Source: Spirochaetaceae bacterium | GTDB lineage: Bacteria; Spirochaetota; Spirochaetia; Treponematales; Breznakiellaceae | Direction: 5' to 3' | Assembly: GCA_031283025.1 (NCBI GenBank) | Contig: JAITCP010000180.1 | Coordinates: 1-42,081 of the forward strand | DNA length: 42,081 bases | In this document: piece after piece, positions 9,392 to 18,100 of the stretch | Layout of the letters: each line of letters opens with the position of its first letter | Position numbering within the stretch: position 1 is the stretch's first letter | Translations under genes and position numbers: made by a program | Notes under the pieces: generated by a model | The model's input: only the letters and a program-made list of their open reading frames with translations | Database searches by the model: none | What the model was told of the DNA's origin: nothing

Positions 9392-9478
9392 ATTTTCTTC
9401 CAATACTTTGAATTGCTGCCTAAGCGGCAGGTTGAGAATGACTTTTTTTTACATTAGAGTTATGGCAAGGAGTAATGA

Positions 9479-11131
9479 ATGGAAATTTCTGTACTGCAAA
9501 GAGCCCGTTACAAGTACGAGCCTAAACTTCCCGCTATTCTTTCGGGGGCTGTGGAGGAAATAGCCCTTTCTCTTGGAGATGCGTCCGGCTCCGCTGGGGA
9601 CGCTCTGGCGGAACTCTTTAAGCACAGTTACGGCAAACCAATTGCCGGTTTTATAAAAGGCAAAAACGAAAAAATGAAGCGGCCCCTGACCGTGGGGGTG
9701 ATCCTTTCCGGCGGCCAGGCTCCGGGCGGGCATAACGTGATCGCCGGCCTTTATGACGGCCTTAAAAAGGGGAATGACGCTTCCAAACTGCTGGGCTTTT
9801 TGGGCGGCCCCGGCGGCCTTTTGGAAGACAAGGCCGTGGAACTTTCAGGAGAGGTTATCGACAAATACCGGAATACCGGGGGCTTTGACATTATCGGATC
9901 GGGACGAACCAAAATAGAAACTCCCGAACAGTTTGCCGCCGCTTTGGAAACAGCAGAGAAGCGTAAGCTTGACGCCGTCGTGATCATCGGGGGGGACGAT
10001 TCCAACACCAATGCCGCCCTTTTGGGGGAATACTTTACCGCGCAAGGATGTGCAACACAGGTTATTGGCTGCCCAAAAACCATAGACGGCGATCTTAAAA
10101 ACGAGTATATAGAAGCGTCCTTTGGTTTTGATACGGCGGCAAAAACCTACAGCGAACTTGTCGGCAATATTGGGCGGGACGCTGCCAGCGCCCGCAAGTA
10201 CTGGCACTTTATCAAATTAATGGGCCGCTCGGCCAGCCACATCGCACTGGAATGTGCCCTGCAAACACAGCCTAATGTCTGCCTTATTTCGGAAGAAGTG
10301 GATGCCAACAAATTCTCCATGGGCCGGATTGTGGATGTTATTTGTTCGTCTGTCGTTAAGAGGGCGGCCAATAAAGAAAACTTTGGCGTGGTGCTGATCC
10401 CCGAAGGGCTGATAGAATTTGTGCCGGAAATGAAACAGCTGATCAAGGAATTAAACGATCTTATGGCCGCCCATGCGGATGAACTTTCCGGCATTTCAGA
10501 ATTTGCAGGCCTTGGTTCCTGGCTGGAAAACCGCCTTTCCCCTGAATCCGCCCTGCTGTTTGAAAGTATGCCGCCGGAAATCGCCCGGCAGCTTTTGGAC
10601 GACCGCGACCCCCATGGCAACGTGCAGGTTTCACGTATTGATACGGAAAAACTCCTCATCGGCATGGTGGAGAAAAAACTCTCTGAATTGAAAAATAACG
10701 GAACCTATACCGGCAAATTCAGCGCGCTGGCGCATTTCTTTGGGTATGAAGGCCGCTGCGCCTTTCCAAGTAATTTTGACGCGGATTACTGCTACAGCCT
10801 GGGTTTTACCGCCTTTGCTCTTATTGCCTGCGGGCTTACCGGTTATATTTCCGGCGTCAGAAACCTTACCGCTCCGGCGGACAAGTGGAACCCCGCCGGC
10901 ATACCCCTTACGATGATGATGAATATGGAGAGACGCCACGGTTCTTTCAAACCGGTAATTAAGAAAGCGCTGGTGGAACTGGACGGAAAACCTTTTAAGA
11001 CATTTGCGGAAAAGCGGGAGCAGTGGGCCGCGGAAACGTGCTATTGTTCCCCCGGAGCGATCCAGTATTACGGGCCGCCGGAAGCCTGCGATCAGCCGGC
11101 CATGACCCTTATACTGGAGCGGGGTAATTAG
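9479..11131 (+). CDS. pfp: Pyrophosphate-dependent 6-phosphofructokinase (long type)
   Basis: [57 protein letters not shown]. Confidence 0.93.
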   Translation: MEISVLQRARYKYEPKLPAILSGAVEEIALSLGDASGSAGDALAELFKHSYGKPIAGFIKGKNEKMKRPLTVGVILSGGQAPGGHNVIAGLYDGLKKGNDASKLLGFLGGPGGLLEDKAVELSGEVIDKYRNTGGFDIIGSGRTKIETPEQFAAALETAEKRKLDAVVIIGGDDSNTNAALLGEYFTAQGCATQVIGCPKTIDGDLKNEYIEASFGFDTAAKTYSELVGNIGRDAASARKYWHFIKLMGRSASHIALECALQTQPNVCLISEEVDANKFSMGRIVDVICSSVVKRAANKENFGVVLIPEGLIEFVPEMKQLIKELNDLMAAHADELSGISEFAGLGSWLENRLSPESALLFESMPPEIARQLLDDRDPHGNVQVSRIDTEKLLIGMVEKKLSELKNNGTYTGKFSALAHFFGYEGRCAFPSNFDADYCYSLGFTAFALIACGLTGYISGVRNLTAPADKWNPAGIPLTMMMNMERRHGSFKPVIKKALVELDGKPFKTFAEKREQWAAETCYCSPGAIQYYGPPEACDQPAMTLILERGN

Positions 11132-11135
11132 AGTT

Positions 11136-11201
11136 TGTCCGTAATGTAAGCACATTATGGATCTGGACTGGCAGTCCGCAAAGTAACCGGCTTTACGGAC
11201 A
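11136..11201. repeat. Cloverleaf-like multi-stem intergenic structure
   Basis: Outer 9-bp stem TGTCCGTAA/TTACGGACA enclosing TAATGT-aagc-ACATTA and GGACT-ggc-AGTCC hairpins. Confidence 0.6.
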
Positions 11202-11233
11202 GACATTAATTAAAAGAACGGGGAGAAATAAAC

Positions 11234-13303
11234 ATGAAAAAAATAATTGGCTTTTTTTGTTTTATCTTTTTTTCAGGAGCGGCCTTTGCTCAAAATGCGG
11301 TTTCTCAAAACGCGGGTACGGGCGGAATTCCGGTAAAACGTATAGCGCTTTTTTCCTCCGGCGTGGGGTATTTTGAACATTCGCTTTCCGTTTCCGGTTC
11401 AGCCGGTTTAACGCTTGTCTTTAACGCGGAAGCGGTAAACGACGCGCTCAAATCCCTGGTGATAAACGATCCGGGGCAGGGGGCTTCCCCCTGGGTAAGT
11501 TACCCGGCGGAGGATACCCTTATACGGACGCTGCAAAGCTTAGGTATCGATCTTTCCTACAACCCCGGTACTGCGGAAATTCTTGCAAGCCAGCGGGGCG
11601 CGGAAATAGAAATTTTTGCTCCCAATTCCATAATCGGCCGTATTGTGGGAATTGAGATGCGGGCTGCGGCAGGGAGCAGCCCTTTCGGCGTGTTAACAGA
11701 ACCTTATGTTTCCCTTTATACAGGCGGGGGAATACGGGTTATCGCCCTAAGTGAAATAACATCCTTTAGCTTTAAGGATGCCGCTCTTAATGCGGACATA
11801 CAACGGGCGCTGGACCTTATTGCCTCTAACCGGACTTCAAGAACCCGCAGTCTTTTGGTTCAACTTCCCGGCAGTGGCAGCCGTACCGTTTCATTAAGCT
11901 ATGTTATTGCCGTTCCGGTATGGAAGGTTTCTTACCGGCTGGATATAGGGCAGGGGAGGCCCCTCTTTCAGGGCTGGGCGATCATAGACAACAACAGCGA
12001 CACGGACTGGAATAATGTGGAGCTTTCCCTGGTTTCCGGACGTCCTGTTTCTTTTATCCAGGAACTCTACCCCCCTTATTACGTTAACCGGCAAGTCTTG
12101 CCCCCGGCTATTGCAGGCAGCGCCCGTGCGCAAACCTATGACGGCGGCTATGACCGAGAAGTGCCCGAAGCGGAAGCAATGTATGACATGGCGGGTTCCA
12201 GTGCGGATGAATCCAGGGCAAAAATGTCCGCAACAGCGTCCGGCGGCGTTCCGGCCCCCGCTCCGGCGAGCGCACGCTCACCGGAGGCCAATGTAACGGC
12301 AGTAGAAGCAGCCGCCGCAGGAAGCGCCGTAGGGGATCAGTTTGCCTTTACGGTAAAGAACCCCGTTACCCTTAACCGCCGGCAGAGCGCCATGCTGCCC
12401 CTGGTGAACGGGACAATGGAAGCGGTTAAAACCCTTGTATTATCCGGGAGCAGGGTTTTGGCTGCCGGTTCATCCGGCGGCATACACCCTGACCTGGCCA
12501 CGGAATTAACCAACACGACGGGGATGAAACTGCCCGCCGGCCCCATCACGGTCTTTGACGGGGGAACATACGCCGGAGACGCCCTTATTGAATTCTTTGG
12601 GATGCAGGACAAGCGCCTTATCAAATACGGGGAGGACCTTTCCGTTACCGGTATGGCATCCTTTAACGCGGGAACACGGCTGGTCAGTTCTGTAACGGTG
12701 GCGGCAGGGGTTATGACGGTGAACCGCCGCCAGATTTACGAGCGGACATACACGGTTAAGAACGCCGCGCCGGAAGCAAAACGGCTTATTATCGAACATC
12801 CCATTACCGGAGGGGCAACCCTGACCGAACCCAAAAGTTATCTGGAAAAAACCAGTTCCCTTTACCGCTTTGCGCTGAACCTTCCCGCCAACGGCGAATT
12901 AACTTTTAAGGCCGTGGAAGAAAGCCCCGTAGCGGAACGGGTTGTCCTGGGCCAGCTTAGGCCGGAAAACCTTGTAAGCTACAGTACCAATCAGGAAATC
13001 CCCGCCAATGTAAGAGCCGCCCTTGCCCGTGCGGTAGAACTGCGGCAGAAATGCGATGCGGCAAAACAGGCTCAAACGGAACTGGAAGGGCGGCGCTCCC
13101 GCCTTATTGCCGATCAGGACAGGGTTCGGCAGAACCTGAATGCCGTAGGGGCCGCCAGTGATTTGGGGAAAGATTACATGAAGCGGATGACAAGCCTGGA
13201 CAAGGACATAGATTCCCTTAATTCGGAAATTGAAAAGGCCGCCGCCCTGGTACGCAGTACTCAAAAAGACCTGGACGATTATATCGCCGGGCTTAAATTG
13301 TGA
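11234..13303 (+). CDS. DUF4139 domain-containing secreted protein (MuiA-like)
   Basis: Signal peptide MKKIIGFFCFIFFSGAAFAQ; VPVWKVSYRLDIGQGRPLFQGWAIIDNNSDTDWNNVELSLVSGRPVSF typical of DUF4139. Confidence 0.85.
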   Translation: MKKIIGFFCFIFFSGAAFAQNAVSQNAGTGGIPVKRIALFSSGVGYFEHSLSVSGSAGLTLVFNAEAVNDALKSLVINDPGQGASPWVSYPAEDTLIRTLQSLGIDLSYNPGTAEILASQRGAEIEIFAPNSIIGRIVGIEMRAAAGSSPFGVLTEPYVSLYTGGGIRVIALSEITSFSFKDAALNADIQRALDLIASNRTSRTRSLLVQLPGSGSRTVSLSYVIAVPVWKVSYRLDIGQGRPLFQGWAIIDNNSDTDWNNVELSLVSGRPVSFIQELYPPYYVNRQVLPPAIAGSARAQTYDGGYDREVPEAEAMYDMAGSSADESRAKMSATASGGVPAPAPASARSPEANVTAVEAAAAGSAVGDQFAFTVKNPVTLNRRQSAMLPLVNGTMEAVKTLVLSGSRVLAAGSSGGIHPDLATELTNTTGMKLPAGPITVFDGGTYAGDALIEFFGMQDKRLIKYGEDLSVTGMASFNAGTRLVSSVTVAAGVMTVNRRQIYERTYTVKNAAPEAKRLIIEHPITGGATLTEPKSYLEKTSSLYRFALNLPANGELTFKAVEESPVAERVVLGQLRPENLVSYSTNQEIPANVRAALARAVELRQKCDAAKQAQTELEGRRSRLIADQDRVRQNLNAVGAASDLGKDYMKRMTSLDKDIDSLNSEIEKAAALVRSTQKDLDDYIAGLKL

Positions 13304-13314
13304 GATAAAAAAGG

Positions 13315-13320
13315 TATAAT
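13315..13320 (+). promoter_or_regulatory. Consensus -10 TATAAT, 12 nt upstream of the DUF3990 start
   Basis: AAAGGTATAATCAAAACAGAATTATG; no Shine-Dalgarno visible before the ATG; no clear -35. Confidence 0.4.
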
Positions 13321-13332
13321 CAAAACAGAATT

Positions 13333-13845
13333 ATGACCATATATCACGGAAGTAATATCGCAGTGCCAAGTCCAAAAATTCTCCCGGCTAACCGTTTGCT
13401 GGATTTTGGAGAAGGATTCTATACAACATCTTCTCCTGAACAAGCCCGCAGGTGGGCACAGCGCGTCAGTATAAATAAAAAAACAAAAGAACAGATAGTT
13501 AGCGTTTATGATTTTGACGCTGAAAAGGCGGCGGAAAATCTAAAAATTGTTCGTTTTAATTCACCCGATTCCGCATGGCTCCGTTTTGTTACAGCCTGCC
13601 GCAGCGGGAGGGAAACGCACATAGAATACGACATAGCAATTGGGCCGGTTGCCAATGATAATGTATACGCGACAATTCAATTATTTGAAACCGGACTTCT
13701 TTCTGAAACTGAAACGATAATTCGCTTAAAAACAGAAAAGATTTTTGATCAAATTCTTTTTCATACAATAAGGGCATTACAATATTGCACTTTTGTAAAA
13801 CATGAATATGCCAAGGAGGCATCTATTGAGCAAAGCTCAATTTGA
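13333..13845 (+). CDS. DUF3990 family protein (ADP-ribosyltransferase-like fold), putative toxin
   Basis: MTIYHGSN...LDFGEGFYTTSSPEQARRWAQR...FETGLLSETE pattern of DUF3990/ART-like proteins. Confidence 0.78.
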   Translation: MTIYHGSNIAVPSPKILPANRLLDFGEGFYTTSSPEQARRWAQRVSINKKTKEQIVSVYDFDAEKAAENLKIVRFNSPDSAWLRFVTACRSGRETHIEYDIAIGPVANDNVYATIQLFETGLLSETETIIRLKTEKIFDQILFHTIRALQYCTFVKHEYAKEASIEQSSI

Positions 13846-14059
13846 AGCGCTGCTTCCGTTGATAATAACCGCTCTTGTTCATAAAATCATAGAACGAAAA
13901 CAAATGTCCCAGGATGAAGCAATACTTTATCTTTATAATTCTGAATTGTATTCTGTTCTTGACGATGAAAAAACAAAAGTATGGCATTACAGCGCGGAAA
14001 AACTTTTTTTGTTATTAGATGAAGAAAAGACAACCGGAAAATTTGATCTGCCGGAGTAA
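13826..14059 (+). CDS. Small helical DUF3791-like protein, possible antitoxin/partner
   Basis: TTG start with AAGGAGG seven nt upstream; overlaps the DUF3990 gene by 20 nt; LSKAQFEALLPLIITALVHKIIERKQMSQDEAILYLYNSELYSVL. Confidence 0.65.
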   Translation: MSKAQFEALLPLIITALVHKIIERKQMSQDEAILYLYNSELYSVLDDEKTKVWHYSAEKLFLLLDEEKTTGKFDLPE

Positions 14060-14063
14060 TTGT

Positions 14064-14267
14064 ATGGACAAATTATTGGCATTTAAGATTTTTTGTCTTG
14101 AAAGTTATAAAGCTGTTCATAATTTGTCCGGAAAGGCGGCTATAGAGATTTTTTGTAAATACAAGGTTTTTGACTATATCGCGTTATGCTATGATGTGCT
14201 TCATTCCACCGGAAGACTGTTCATTGTTGGTGATATTGACGGCTTTATCGCCAATCGGACGGCGTGA
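14064..14267 (+). CDS. DUF3791 family small protein
   Basis: AFKIFCLESYKAVHNLSGKAAIEIFCKYKVFDYIALCYDVLHSTGRLFIVGDIDGFI, typical DUF3791; starts 4 nt after the upstream stop. Confidence 0.75.
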   Translation: MDKLLAFKIFCLESYKAVHNLSGKAAIEIFCKYKVFDYIALCYDVLHSTGRLFIVGDIDGFIANRTA

Positions 14268-14274
14268 AATCCCC

Positions 14275-14486
14275 CCGCTTATTTTCCAAATGATCAAGCA
14301 GTTTTTGGGGTAATGGCTTTCCACAAATGATACCGTTAAACTGGTTAAAGGCTCGGAAGTGAGTTGGTATTCGGGATGGAATTCCAGCGCGTCCTCATAA
14401 TCCTACAGTTCCGTTTGCAACGCCTCTATAAAAGCAGGATGCCAAGGTATATGCGTTGACTCGGTTTCAAGCAATTTTTGTTCCAT
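14275..14486 (-). pseudogene. Rpn family nuclease (PD-(D/E)XK transposase-like) N-terminal remnant with in-frame TAG
   Basis: Minus-strand translation MEQKLLETESTHIPWHPAFIEALQTEL*DYEDALEFHPEYQLTSEPL. Confidence 0.65.
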
Positions 14487-14582
14487 TGGGGATAGTGTAA
14501 GAGAAAACCGATTGGTTGTCTATTAACCGCAAGCACCGCGAACGGGTTTAGGCAATCATAGCTAATTAGAGTTTGTCCACTG

Positions 14583-14756
14583 GATTCGGAATTTGGCGCA
14601 AACTTTTTAGCGGAACTCGCTGCCAAAGCAGAGGCCAGAGGCAGAGCCGAAGTTTTTGAAGAAGTTGCGCGTAATGCCCTTGCCCAGGGGGCTTCACCTG
14701 ATTTTGTACAAAAAATCACCGGTCTTGATATACAAACCATTACCAGTTTAAGCTAA
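14583..14756 (+). pseudogene. Rpn family nuclease C-terminal remnant
   Basis: Translation DSEFGANFLAELAAKAEARGRAEVFEEVARNALAQGASPDFVQKITGLDIQTITSLS*, typical C-terminus of this family; no start. Confidence 0.65.
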
Positions 14757-14839
14757 CTGCCAAGTATGTGCCAAGGTATACTCAACCGAGCCGCGAAGTG
14801 GCGTAGGTTCCCCTCTTGCTGGCACTGTTACCAATGCTT

Positions 14840-14998
14840 TTAGACACACTTGCTCTTGGTCGCCAGGATTTTAACCAACTGTTTCAGGTCTTCCGCCGGG
14901 ATGTTCTGATCATCATTTATTTTAACGCTTTTAATTTCGCCTGTTTCATCGTCTATGATGTAATACTTGCCGTTGATAAAATAGGTCATTTTTCCCAT
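14840..14998 (-). CDS. Small hypothetical protein (52 aa)
   Basis: Translation MGKMTYFINGKYYIIDDETGEIKSVKINDDQNIPAEDLKQLVKILATKSKCV*; AGGAGGAAGGCTAA just upstream of the ATG; below the ORF-track length cutoff. Confidence 0.55.
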   Translation of the reverse strand: MGKMTYFINGKYYIIDDETGEIKSVKINDDQNIPAEDLKQLVKILATKSKCV

Positions 14999-15042
14999 TT
15001 AGCCTTCCTCCTTACACAACTCATCTGATATAAATATAACAG

Positions 15043-15071
15043 AAAAGCGGCTCCCAACGTAAGCCGCTTTT
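15043..15071. terminator. Hairpin AAAAGCGGCT-cccaacgta-AGCCGCTTTT, possible bidirectional terminator
   Basis: 10-bp perfect arms with A/T tracts on both sides. Confidence 0.6.
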
Positions 15072-15118
15072 CTTTTCAGCTTTAGACGGCATGGAGGCCG
15101 TTGTTACCAAGGCTTTAG

Positions 15119-15149
15119 TTTGGAGTTTTTGCGTTGCAAAAACTCCAAA
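15119..15149. repeat. Perfect hairpin TTTGGAGTTTTTGC-gtt-GCAAAAACTCCAAA
   Basis: 14-bp perfect arms, 3-nt loop. Confidence 0.85.
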
Positions 15150-15181
15150 GTCAATAATCCACAAGGACGTGGATTATTGAC
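15150..15181. repeat. Perfect hairpin GTCAATAATCCAC-aaggac-GTGGATTATTGAC, abutting the previous one
   Basis: 13-bp perfect arms, 6-nt loop; ends next to the stop codon of the 1947-aa gene. Confidence 0.85.
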
Positions 15182-15182
15182 A

Positions 15183-18100
15183 CTATGGCTGGTTTATCCC
15201 CGGCCAGCGGCTGTAGCTGGCGGTTAAGTTGGGACGCGCCATTAAGGTACCGGAGAAGTTCATTGCATTGTGAGGCTGACCAGCAGTAGCGGAGCCGTTT
15301 TGATATCCCATGTCGCACCAGCGGTGTTTGCCCGGGTAGATGGGGTAGAATGGTTTGAACGATGTCCAACCGTCAGTTTGGTACGCCATGCGTTTTGGGC
15401 CGTACTGCCATGCTTCATTCGCTGACGATGCGGCGAAATCAGTTTCAGTAAGATCACGCCCGCGTATAAAGTCTATGTATGCCGTAGCGTTCATATCCCA
15501 GGTTACAAATCTCCATGTTGAGTGATTCAGGCTGACGGTCATATTGTTATCCGTAACTAGAGTCATTAACCTGATGCCCGCCCGTTTATTGGTAAGATCG
15601 TTCCAGTTGTCTTCCCAGGTAAAAGGGAATCCCGGAATGGAAGAAGAGCTTACTGCGTCCCCGCCGCGTATCCATGCTTGATCACCATTGGCAAATATCG
15701 AACGTCCGGTGTTAGCTGTTATAGCGCCGGTTGAATTGTAGGGGGCATTGCCGCCGCGTATTGAGTAGCTAATTACCGTACGGTACGCCATTTCTTCCGT
15801 TTCGGCGCTGTAGGTAGTACCGACCACTGCCCTTGCCAGTACCCACCATTGGTAACCCTGCACATCGTTAATGTCTGGTGTATTACCATTCGCATTACTA
15901 CCAAGGGTTATCTGGTTACTGTTGGTATAAGAAGTAGTTGTCGCGTTAGCCGGACGGGTTGCGTTCGGATCATTATTATTATTTTTACCATTAGTTTCAG
16001 CATTATTATTATTAGTATTGGTAGTATTGGGAGAACTGACATTGTATCTCCAGTTATTGTTATCACCGGTAGTCCCCGGTGCATTTCCGCTTACGGTGGT
16101 TCGTCCCTCGTTTGCGGTATAGGTAATGGCAGAACCCGGGGTGCGACAATCCATACGCGCGTAAGAAAGGAAGGGCTGTGTCGCCACAAGCCTCGGTTGG
16201 GCATTCCCGGCAGTAGCAGTAGTTATCGTATCCTGGGTCTTCCTTATCCGTACAAAGGGCTTCGCCACGCCGCGCAGATTTACATCAACATTTTCCGCCC
16301 CGGAATTGTTACCCATCGAGTCGGTAACAAGACCGGAAGGCAGTGTTACCGTGTATGTCGCGCCGGGAACCTGCGGAGCGGTGGAACCAGTAAGCCGTAT
16401 TTTAAGAGTGTTTCCGTCTATCGTAACAGCGCTGGCGTTTACATTAATGGTTATTGTTTCCGCGCTACGGAAATTGGTAAACACCCCCGCCGGAATAAAC
16501 TCATTTCCGGTAAAACCAATATTATTGGCGGTTACGGAGCTGTTGGGATCATACTGGTAGTTCAACACATACTTGTTGGACGTATCCGAGCCTTGTCCGT
16601 TGATATACCCGTTTGTCCCTTTGACATAATACGTGTCAATAACGCCGCTGGTATTGGTGTTGCTTTTAAGGCGGTTGTACTGAGACTCGGTCATGACTGC
16701 GGGCAGACGGTAATTTGTACCGCTTTGCTGCGTAATGATAATGTTACCACTACCCTTGTTTATTGCGTGGTTAAACGGTACCTCCAATGTCGTCCAATAA
16801 GAGCCGTCGTCAGTCCTTATTCCATGGAAGTTCGAGTTTGTTTCAGTGTTCCAGCCTGTCCCGCCCTGATTATCTTCTATAAATACAATCATGTTTCTGG
16901 TAAGGTTCCCCGTTGCTACGGTAAACTGCTTGGTTGAATCAAGCTTTGGCGTACCGGCTGGCAGGACAATCAAACTGCTTACATTTACGCCGTTGCCCAC
17001 GGCATTGCCGTCCCATGCTGTAATGCCGGAAAGCGCGGTAATGTCCAGATACGTTGGCAACTCTCTGGAATCGTTATTTTGTACGGTATAGGTAAAGGTA
17101 AGCGAATTAACATCGCCGCCGGGTATGCTTGCGGTCGGTATGGTTACGTTAATGTTATTACCGCCCCGCTGTGCGTTAATCGTAAGCTGCGGCGTTGTTG
17201 TTGTCGCAATCCTAAGCGCTTTTCTGAAATTCAGAGTAAGTTTAATTTCATTGCGCCCGGTAACATGGGTATACTCTCCGTTGGCGCTTTCCGAACTTAT
17301 GCGGCTAATAAGCGGCCCCGGATCCCAGGTAAAGTTTACCGCAGATGTTTGCACGGATACATTCCCCGCCTTGTCTTTCTGACGGGCTATAATATTGTAA
17401 GTTCCCGACTGGGTAAGCTGAACCGGCGTGTTGGCTGTATTTCCAAAAGGAACCCAGCTTGTCCCGCCGTTTATTGAGTATTCCAGCGAATCAACTTTAT
17501 ACTGCGACGTCCCATCCCCTGTTGTATTTCCCTGTATCGCAAGCCAAAGATTGTCGTTGTAAACGTTGGTAAGATTTTTAACAGCGGCTGCGGATTCGCC
17601 CGTTACGGTATTACCGCTGACACTCTGTGAAATAACATTATTTACATTGTTTGCCGTAAGAACCCGTACCGTAGGCGCGCTAGGTAGCCGTGTTTCAATA
17701 ATTACGTTGCTTAACGTTTTGCTGCCTGTATAGACGTCGGAAATCGCGTTGGCCGCCAGCGCGTTACCAACAAGATCGGTAATGGTTCCGGAAAAAGTAG
17801 TTACAGTAACAGCGGCCCCGTTTGTCGTATCACCGGAACTGGTCTTCCTAATGGTGTATTTAAAGGTAATTTTATTGCCGCTTACCCGTACATCATCGGC
17901 GGCAGTACTTGTAGTACCATTGCTTGCTCCGTTGTTAACCGATAAGGTAAGGGCCGGCGTTCCTGTAATTTTAACCTCTTTATCAAAGGTTACCGTCATA
18001 TAAATATCGCCCGCGTTATAATAACCGGCAGCGGTATTTGACGTAATGCCGCTTACCGTGGGAGCCGCGTTATCTATTTGAATGTGCTTTCCGGCTGCCA

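Noticed and set aside
11136-11201. Possible tRNA
   Set aside because: Too short (66 nt), no T-loop GTTCRA motif, no recognisable anticodon arm geometry.
14426-14740. 104-aa minus-strand ORF in the track
   Set aside because: Mostly antisense to the Rpn C-terminal remnant and out of frame with the Rpn N-terminal remnant.
15849-16937. 362-aa plus-strand ORF antisense to the giant lipoprotein gene (and similar ones at 19680-20342, 21841-22590)
   Set aside because: Opposite a clearly coding Ig-repeat gene with signal peptide; the translation is low-complexity without recognisable domains; typical shadow ORFs.
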